64,000 nt of DNA from Sporosarcina ureae. Its GTDB lineage: Bacteria > Bacillota > Bacilli > Bacillales_A > Planococcaceae. The position numbers and the translations under genes were made by a program. How positions within the stretch are numbered: position 1 is the stretch's first letter; every line of letters begins with the position of its first letter. The notes under the pieces are model-generated. The model had not been told where the DNA came from, ran no database searches, and saw nothing but the letters and a program-made list of their open reading frames with translations. Shown in pieces: positions 58,958 through 64,000 of the stretch. The stretch covers positions 2,977,501 to 3,041,500 of the forward strand of contig NZ_CP015348.1 in NCBI RefSeq assembly GCF_002109325.1. Reading direction: 5' to 3'.

Positions 58958-58976
58958 GTTAATACCAAGTGCTAAT
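58958..58976 (+). promoter_or_regulatory. FapR operator
   Basis: GTTAATACCAAGTGCTAAT matches the palindromic FapR consensus ATTAGTACCTGGTACTAAT at 14 of 19 positions as I recall that consensus. It begins five bases after the -10 box, so bound FapR would block initiation; malonyl-CoA releases it. This predicts feedback control of the operon by its first gene. Confidence 0.8.
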
Positions 58977-58993
58977 CTGGAGGGGTGTAGTAA

Positions 58994-59566
58994 TTGAAAG
59001 TTCCTAAACATGAGAGGCAACAATTACTCGTAACGCTACTTGAAGAAGATCCATTTCTAACGGATGAGGACATTGCCCAGCATTTCTCCGTGAGTATCCA
59101 AACCGTCCGACTGGATCGAATGGAATGCCGTATTCCAGAGTTGAGAGAGCGGCTGAAATCGGTAGCGTCACAACAAATATTAGGTACAGTAAAATCCATG
59201 CAAACAGAAGAAATCTTTGGTGAAATTATCGATGTGGAATTAGATAATAAAGCACTTTCGATCTTTGACGTCACGGAAGCACATGTCTTCAAGAGAAATG
59301 GTATTGCGAGAGGACATCATTTATTTGCACAGGCGAATTCATTGGCTGTTGCGGTTTTGGATGATGATTTGGCTTTGACTGTCCGTTCTTCGCTTCATTT
59401 CCAAAAACCAGTGAGAGCAGGAGATCGTGTGGTATCTCGTGCCATAGTGCGTAAGGAAACCTTGAAAAATAAAAGTACGATCGTCGATGTTCTGTCAACT
59501 GTAGAGAGTGAGCCTGTTTTCTCAGGAGAGTTCCAGATGTATCGTACGACAAAAAAAGGCAGGTAA
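58994..59566 (+). CDS. fapR: FapR, malonyl-CoA-responsive repressor of lipid synthesis
   Basis: This 190-residue regulator has an N-terminal DeoR-like helix-turn-helix (ERQQLLVTLLEEDPFLTDEDIAQHFSVSIQTVRLDRMECRIPE region, about 6-48) and a hot-dog-fold effector domain that binds malonyl-CoA (HHLFAQANSLAVAV). The start is TTG 58994 with GGAGGGG 8 bases upstream. It controls itself through the operator above and is followed by plsX after six bases. Confidence 0.96.
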   Translation: MKVPKHERQQLLVTLLEEDPFLTDEDIAQHFSVSIQTVRLDRMECRIPELRERLKSVASQQILGTVKSMQTEEIFGEIIDVELDNKALSIFDVTEAHVFKRNGIARGHHLFAQANSLAVAVLDDDLALTVRSSLHFQKPVRAGDRVVSRAIVRKETLKNKSTIVDVLSTVESEPVFSGEFQMYRTTKKGR

Positions 59567-59572
59567 TTACAG

Positions 59573-60565
59573 ATGATTATTGCAGTAGACGCAATGGGTG
59601 GAGATAATGCCCCTGGAGAGATTGTCAAAGGAGTAATACAGAGCCTTCATGCATTTGATGACATCAAGATACATATATTTGGTGATGAGCAAAAAATGGC
59701 ACCATTCCTCGAACCGCATCCACGCCTTCAAGTTGTGCACTGCTCGGAAATCATTGAACCGGATGATGAACCTGTGCGCGCAATTAGAAAGAAAAAAGAT
59801 GCTTCCATGGTACGTATGGCGCAGGCGGTAAAAGATGGTGAGGCACAGGCGTGTGTGTCAGCGGGCAATACTGGTGCACTCATGTCAGCAGGACTCTTTA
59901 TCGTGGGACGCTTGGATGGAATCCAAAGACCGGCACTGGCACCGACCTTACCTACGATTGATGGTAGTGGTTTTGTTTTGCTAGATGTAGGAGCGAATTC
60001 AGATAGTAAACCATCACAGCTAGCGCAGTTTGCGATTATGGGCAGCATCTATGCAGAAAAAGTGCGCGGTATTGAAAAACCCCGTGTTGGATTATTAAAT
60101 ATCGGCACAGAGGCTGGAAAAGGGAATGAGCTAACGAAACTTGCTTATGCCGAGTTGCAAGCTGCACCAGTCAACTTCATCGGTAACGTGGAATCACGTG
60201 ACTTGTTAAATGGTGTGGCTGATGTCGTAGTCACGGATGGCTTTACAGGGAATATGGTGCTGAAAACGATTGAAGGAACTGCAATGAATGTGTTTTCCAT
60301 GATTAAAGACGTATTTATGTCATCATTGAAAACCAAGCTTGCGGCAGGATTGGTTAAAGATGATCTCAAAGGATTAAAAAAGAAAATGGATTACTCGGAA
60401 TACGGTGGAGCAGGATTGTTTGGTCTGAATCAACCCGTCATCAAAGCGCATGGTTCATCCAACGCCAATGCACTTTTCAATGCAGTTCGCCAAGCGAGAA
60501 CCATGGTACAATACCAAGTATGTGAAAAGATTAAAGAAACAATCGGAGAGGAAGAGGAATCTTGA
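59573..60565 (+). CDS. plsX: PlsX, acyl-ACP:phosphate acyltransferase
   Basis: This 330-residue peripheral membrane enzyme makes acyl phosphate for PlsY. Family motifs are [18 protein letters not shown] at the start, SAGNTGALM, and [11 protein letters not shown] near the end. It overlaps fabD by four bases. FakA upstream can feed the same acyl-phosphate pool. Confidence 0.97.
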   Translation: MIIAVDAMGGDNAPGEIVKGVIQSLHAFDDIKIHIFGDEQKMAPFLEPHPRLQVVHCSEIIEPDDEPVRAIRKKKDASMVRMAQAVKDGEAQACVSAGNTGALMSAGLFIVGRLDGIQRPALAPTLPTIDGSGFVLLDVGANSDSKPSQLAQFAIMGSIYAEKVRGIEKPRVGLLNIGTEAGKGNELTKLAYAELQAAPVNFIGNVESRDLLNGVADVVVTDGFTGNMVLKTIEGTAMNVFSMIKDVFMSSLKTKLAAGLVKDDLKGLKKKMDYSEYGGAGLFGLNQPVIKAHGSSNANALFNAVRQARTMVQYQVCEKIKETIGEEEES

Positions 60566-61506
60566 GTAAACTGGCATTTGTTTTCCCAGGACAAGGCTCT
60601 CAAGCCGTGGGGATGGGTAAAGAATTCATAGAGAAGAACGAGTCGTCTAAGCAATTCATGCAGAAAGCGGATGAAGCCCTTGGTTTCGAACTGAGTAAAT
60701 TAATACTTGAAGGTCCACAAGACGAGTTGACGTTGACTTATAATGCGCAACCCGCTTTACTAACTGTGGGTGCGATGATCGCGGCACGTTTGGAACAAGA
60801 AGGCATTATACCTGATTATTCAGCAGGCCACAGTCTAGGTGAGTATACAGCGCTTGTTGAATCCAAGGTGCTTTCGTTCGAAGATGCAGTAGTCGCTGTG
60901 CATAAGCGTGGTCTATATATGAATGAAGCAGTACCTGCAGGCAAAGGTGCAATGGCTGCCATTCTTGGAATGGATCGTGAAGTCTTGGAATCGATTACGG
61001 CCAATATCACAGAGTCAGGACATCCAGTACAAGCAGCAAACTTAAACTGCCCTGGACAAATTGTTATTTCAGGTGCAAAAGTTGGCGTGGATAAAGCATG
61101 TACAGCTTTAAAAGAGGCTGGTGCAAAACGTGCATTGCCATTGAATGTCAGTGGACCATTCCACTCCATACTCATGGAACCAGCTGCCGAGGAATTACAA
61201 AAAACGCTTGAAGATATTGACATGAAGGATGCAGAAATTCCGGTTATTGCAAACGTTACTGCAGACGAAGTAACGAAGCAGGATGAAATAAAAAAATTAT
61301 TGGTAGAGCAACTTTACTCTCCTGTACGTTGGGAAGAGTCTATTGAAAAACTACTTGAACTTGGGGTTACTCGTTTCGTAGAGTGTGGTCCAGGAAAAGT
61401 ATTGAGCGGCTTGATCCGTAAAATAGATCGTACAGCTAAAGTGTACCCGGTTTATGATGAAGAAACGCTTGAGAAGTTGCTAGAAGAAGCGAAAGGGTGG
61501 TCATGA
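60562..61506 (+). CDS. fabD: FabD, malonyl-CoA:ACP transacylase
   Basis: This 314-residue enzyme loads malonate onto [14 protein letters not shown] at the start and the nucleophile elbow GHSLGEY with S91 are intact, as is the His motif ([10 protein letters not shown]). The start is TTG 60562, within the plsX stop overlap, preceded by GAGAGGAAGAGG. Confidence 0.97.
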   Translation: MSKLAFVFPGQGSQAVGMGKEFIEKNESSKQFMQKADEALGFELSKLILEGPQDELTLTYNAQPALLTVGAMIAARLEQEGIIPDYSAGHSLGEYTALVESKVLSFEDAVVAVHKRGLYMNEAVPAGKGAMAAILGMDREVLESITANITESGHPVQAANLNCPGQIVISGAKVGVDKACTALKEAGAKRALPLNVSGPFHSILMEPAAEELQKTLEDIDMKDAEIPVIANVTADEVTKQDEIKKLLVEQLYSPVRWEESIEKLLELGVTRFVECGPGKVLSGLIRKIDRTAKVYPVYDEETLEKLLEEAKGWS

Positions 61507-62252
61507 TGGGAAGGTTTGATGGGAAAACAGCAGTTGTCACAGGAGCTTCTAGAGGGATTGGACGCACTGTTGCTTTACGCTTGGCTTCTGAAGGCGCAAA
61601 AGTAGTTGTCAATTATAGCGGTAGTCAAGACAAAGCAGAAACCGTAGCGGCAGAAATACGTTCGGCAGGTGGAGAAGCACTAGTCATTCAAGCAAACGTA
61701 TCGGATGCTGATCAAGTGAAAGCTATGATGGACGAGACGATCAAACACTTTGGTAGTATTGATATCCTTGTCAATAATGCTGGCATTACGCGAGATAACT
61801 TATTAATGCGCATGAAGGAAGATGAGTGGGATGATGTGTTATCCATTAATCTAAAAGGCGTATTCTTATGTACTAAAGCTGTCACACGTCAAATGATGCG
61901 TCAGCGTTCAGGAAGAATCGTCAACCTCGCTTCTGTTGTAGGCGTTGTTGGAAATGTAGGACAAGCAAATTATGTGGCGGCAAAAGCAGGCGTCATTGGT
62001 TTGACCAAAACGACAGCAAGAGAATTGGCGGCACGTAATATTTTAGTGAATGCCGTAGCACCAGGATTCATCACAACAGATATGACAGATGAATTGGGCG
62101 ATGACATGAAAGAACAACTATTGTCAACGATTCCTTTAGGTAAGCTTGGAAGTGCTGAAGATGTAGCGGGCACTGTCGCTTTCTTACTATCCGATGAGGC
62201 AAAATATATTACCGGTCAGACCATCAATGTAGATGGCGGTATGGTGATGTAA
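61503..62252 (+). CDS. fabG: FabG, 3-oxoacyl-ACP reductase
   Basis: This 249-residue short-chain dehydrogenase reduces 3-ketoacyl-ACP with [25 protein letters not shown], the catalytic Ser (NLASVVG) and YVAAKAG (Tyr-x-x-x-Lys) are present. ATG 61503 overlaps the fabD stop; ATG 61506 and GTG 61497 are alternatives. Confidence 0.97.
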   Translation: MMGRFDGKTAVVTGASRGIGRTVALRLASEGAKVVVNYSGSQDKAETVAAEIRSAGGEALVIQANVSDADQVKAMMDETIKHFGSIDILVNNAGITRDNLLMRMKEDEWDDVLSINLKGVFLCTKAVTRQMMRQRSGRIVNLASVVGVVGNVGQANYVAAKAGVIGLTKTTARELAARNILVNAVAPGFITTDMTDELGDDMKEQLLSTIPLGKLGSAEDVAGTVAFLLSDEAKYITGQTINVDGGMVM

Positions 62253-62284
62253 TTGACCTACTTCTTTGAAAGCGCTATTTATGG

Positions 62285-62314
62285 TTGCGTAACAAGGGGA
62301 CTAACCCCTATAAT
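62285..62314 (+). promoter_or_regulatory. Probable extra promoter for acpP
   Basis: TTGCGT (62285-62290) and TATAAT (62309-62314) are 18 bases apart, 46 bases before the acpP start. ACP is needed in large amounts, so its own promoter is plausible. Confidence 0.55.
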
Positions 62315-62360
62315 TCAATAGTAGCTAATGTGCCGACTTTGGCCTTGAGAGGAGGTGACT

Positions 62361-62603
62361 ATGTTGTCAACAGTACTTGAGCGCGTAACAAAAGTAGTTG
62401 TCGACCGTCTAGGTGTCGATGAAAGCGAAGTAAAACCTGAAGCTTCTTTCCGTGAGGATCTTGGAGCTGATTCACTAGATGTAGTAGAACTTGTTATGGA
62501 ATTTGAAGATGAGTTTGAAACTGAAATTTCTGATGATGATGCAGAGAAAATTGCAACTGTCGGAGATGCAGTAACGTACATTACAGCAAAAGTAGGCGAA
62601 TGA
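62361..62603 (+). CDS. acpP: Acyl carrier protein
   Basis: This 80-residue acidic helical protein carries growing acyl chains on phosphopantetheine at S38 ([10 protein letters not shown]). ATG 62361 has GAGAGGAGGT 5 bases upstream, a strong site; an in-frame GTG at 62355 lies inside it. Confidence 0.97.
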   Translation: MLSTVLERVTKVVVDRLGVDESEVKPEASFREDLGADSLDVVELVMEFEDEFETEISDDDAEKIATVGDAVTYITAKVGE

Positions 62604-62613
62604 TCTTTTAGGT

Positions 62614-62659
62614 GAGACACTTTCTTCCTTTCATCTGAAAAGAAGAAAGCGTCTCTTTT
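62614..62659 (+). terminator. Terminator between acpP and rnc
   Basis: GAGACACTTTCTTC / GAAGAAAGCGTCTC forms a 14-base stem with one mismatch, followed by TTTTC. The long A/G-rich arm resembles an RNase III-type duplex beside the rnc gene, but this may be chance. Confidence 0.8.
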
Positions 62660-62708
62660 CGCTTTAAAGCGCATATATAAAATTAATAGATGAGAGGCAG
62701 AGTAGTTT

Positions 62709-63476
62709 ATGAAAAATAAAAGAACATCGAAAGATCAAGCATCCCATCCTACATTGCCACAAGCTGTACGCGAAAAATTCACCATGCTACAGCAAGAACT
62801 AGGCGTTCAATTTGAAGATGAGAATCTATTGTACAATGCATTTACCCACTCATCCTATGTCAATGAACACCGTCGCAAGAAGTTTTCCGATAATGAACGA
62901 TTGGAATTCCTTGGAGATGCTGTTTTGGAGCTTGGAGTATCAAAGTTTTTATTCCGCACAGAACCTGCAAAAAGCGAAGGGGAACTTACGAAACTTCGTG
63001 CAGCGATTGTATGTGAGCCATCACTTGTTAAGTTTTCGAATGAATTAAACTTCGGTGATTATATTCTTCTTGGCAAGGGGGAAGAATTGACTGGCGGAAG
63101 AATGCGTCCAGCATTACTTGCGGATGTATTTGAAGCATATATCGGTGCGCTCTACTTGGATCAGAGCATGGAAGTCGTTGAAGAGTTTCTAAAACGAATC
63201 ATTTTTCCGAAAATTAGTATCGGAGCTTTTTCGCATGTGACAGATTATAAAAGTCGCCTGCAAGAGTTAGTGCAGCAAAAAAATAACGGACCTCTTCAGT
63301 ACGAAGTCATAGAAGAAAAAGGTCCTGCACATGCGAAAAAGTTTGTTACCGTAGTCAATCTCAATGATCAACAACTTGGAAAAGGAATAGGTAAATCCAA
63401 GAAAGAAGCGGAACAGGAAGCTGCCCGTCGTGCGATTGAACATTTATCGATGCAGACAAACGAAGGGGAGAACTAA
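62709..63476 (+). CDS. rnc: Ribonuclease III
   Basis: This 255-residue double-strand-specific RNase processes rRNA precursors and structured mRNAs. The signature [14 protein letters not shown] (about 58-71) and [13 protein letters not shown] carry the metal-binding acids; a dsRNA-binding domain ends the protein ([27 protein letters not shown]). ATG 62709 follows GAGAGGCAGAG. The gene order rnc-smc is conserved. Confidence 0.97.
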   Translation: MKNKRTSKDQASHPTLPQAVREKFTMLQQELGVQFEDENLLYNAFTHSSYVNEHRRKKFSDNERLEFLGDAVLELGVSKFLFRTEPAKSEGELTKLRAAIVCEPSLVKFSNELNFGDYILLGKGEELTGGRMRPALLADVFEAYIGALYLDQSMEVVEEFLKRIIFPKISIGAFSHVTDYKSRLQELVQQKNNGPLQYEVIEEKGPAHAKKFVTVVNLNDQQLGKGIGKSKKEAEQEAARRAIEHLSMQTNEGEN

Positions 63477-63478
63477 TC

Positions 63479-64000
63479 GTGTTTTTGAAAAGGCTGGAAA
63501 TTGCAGGCTTTAAATCTTTTGCGGAAAAAATCCATATAGATTTTGTGCCAGGGGTAACGGCCATCGTTGGACCTAACGGAAGCGGGAAAAGTAATATTAT
63601 CGATGCAATTCGTTGGGTACTTGGTGAACAGTCTGCAAAATCATTGCGCGGAAGTAAAATGGAAGATGTCATTTTTGCAGGCAGCGATTCGCGAAGGGCG
63701 GTAAATTTTGCAGAAGTCACCCTTATTTTAGATAATGCACAAAACTTATTCCCGCTCGATTACACCGAAATCAATGTAACTAGAAGGGTTTTTCGATCTG
63801 GTGACAGTGCGTATTTATTAAACGGACAGACTTGTAGGTTAAAAGATATCACGACGCTGTTTATGGATTCAGGATTAGGCAAAGAAGCCTTTTCTATTAT
63901 TTCACAAGGTCGTGTAGACGAGATCTTGAACAGTCGTGCAGATGAGAGACGCAATGTTTTCGATGAAGCGGCGGGTGTATTGAAATACAAAACCCATAAA
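63479..64000 (+). CDS. smc: SMC, chromosome condensation ATPase (5' part, runs off window)
   Basis: The first 174 codons are present and the frame is open to the last base. The N-terminal ATPase head shows MFLKRLEIAGFKSFAEK and Walker A (GPNGSGKSN, K37), then the Q-loop region (SQGRVDEILNSRADERR). SMC with ScpA/ScpB organises and segregates the chromosome. The start is GTG 63479, three bases after the rnc stop, with AAGGGGAG upstream inside rnc. Confidence 0.96.
   Translation, partial: MFLKRLEIAGFKSFAEKIHIDFVPGVTAIVGPNGSGKSNIIDAIRWVLGEQSAKSLRGSKMEDVIFAGSDSRRAVNFAEVTLILDNAQNLFPLDYTEINVTRRVFRSGDSAYLLNGQTCRLKDITTLFMDSGLGKEAFSIISQGRVDEILNSRADERRNVFDEAAGVLKYKTHK

Overview
This window is a contiguous piece of core chromosome from a low-GC, endospore-forming Gram-positive bacterium of the order Bacillales. 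The gene order largely follows the Bacillus subtilis bshC-dcw-pyr-smc region. It carries sporulation genes (spoVD, spoVE, spoIIGA, sigE, sigG, spoVM), T-box and PyrR leaders, and bacillithiol synthesis. Protein style and synteny breaks suggest family Planococcaceae, perhaps a Sporosarcina-like organism; the genus is inference only. Almost every gene is on the + strand; rqcH and rpmB are the exceptions.

Layout. (1) 2-1180: 3' part of bshC and a terminator. (2) 1549-16424: division and cell-wall cluster mraZ-rsmH(broken)-ftsL-pbpB-spoVD-mraY-murD-spoVE-divIB-ylxW-ylxX-sbp-ftsA-ftsZ. murE, murG and murB, which lie in this cluster in B. subtilis, are absent. (3) 16465-18992: spoIIGA-sigE-sigG with a Spo0A box and a SigF-type promoter. 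(4) 19231-22602: ylmC-ylmE(frameshifted)-sepF-ylmG-ylmH-divIVA. (5) 22599-27500: ileS under an Ile T-box, with a tandem structured repeat between the T-box terminator and the gene, then lspA and an rluD-type pseudouridine synthase. (6) 27507-39130: the full UMP operon pyrR-pyrP-pyrB-pyrC-carA-carB-pyrK-pyrD-pyrF-pyrE under one PyrR attenuator. (7) 39375-41142 (-): rqcH. (8) 41424-53948: gmk-rpoZ-coaBC-priA-def-fmt-rsmB-prpC-prkC-rsgA-rpe-thiN-spoVM. (9) 53980-54487: convergent repeats and rpmB (-). (10) 54702-64000: yloU-fakA-recG, then fapR-plsX-fabD-fabG-acpP (lipid synthesis, with a FapR operator), rnc and the 5' part of smc.

The genes are housekeeping, so the interest lies in departures from the expected. 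CarA has lost its glutaminase nucleophile (Cys to Gly) and a second glutamine-site residue (Asn to Ser), which predicts an ammonia-dependent pyrimidine carbamoyl-phosphate synthetase. rsmH has an in-frame TGA and ylmE a one-base deletion. SpoVM carries a 27-residue basic tail. A family of roughly 121-bp palindromic repeats occurs in two arrays, and its nested stems change by compensatory substitutions between copies. This repeat family is the best candidate for an undescribed element. No phage, insertion sequence, CRISPR, tRNA or rRNA gene was seen.
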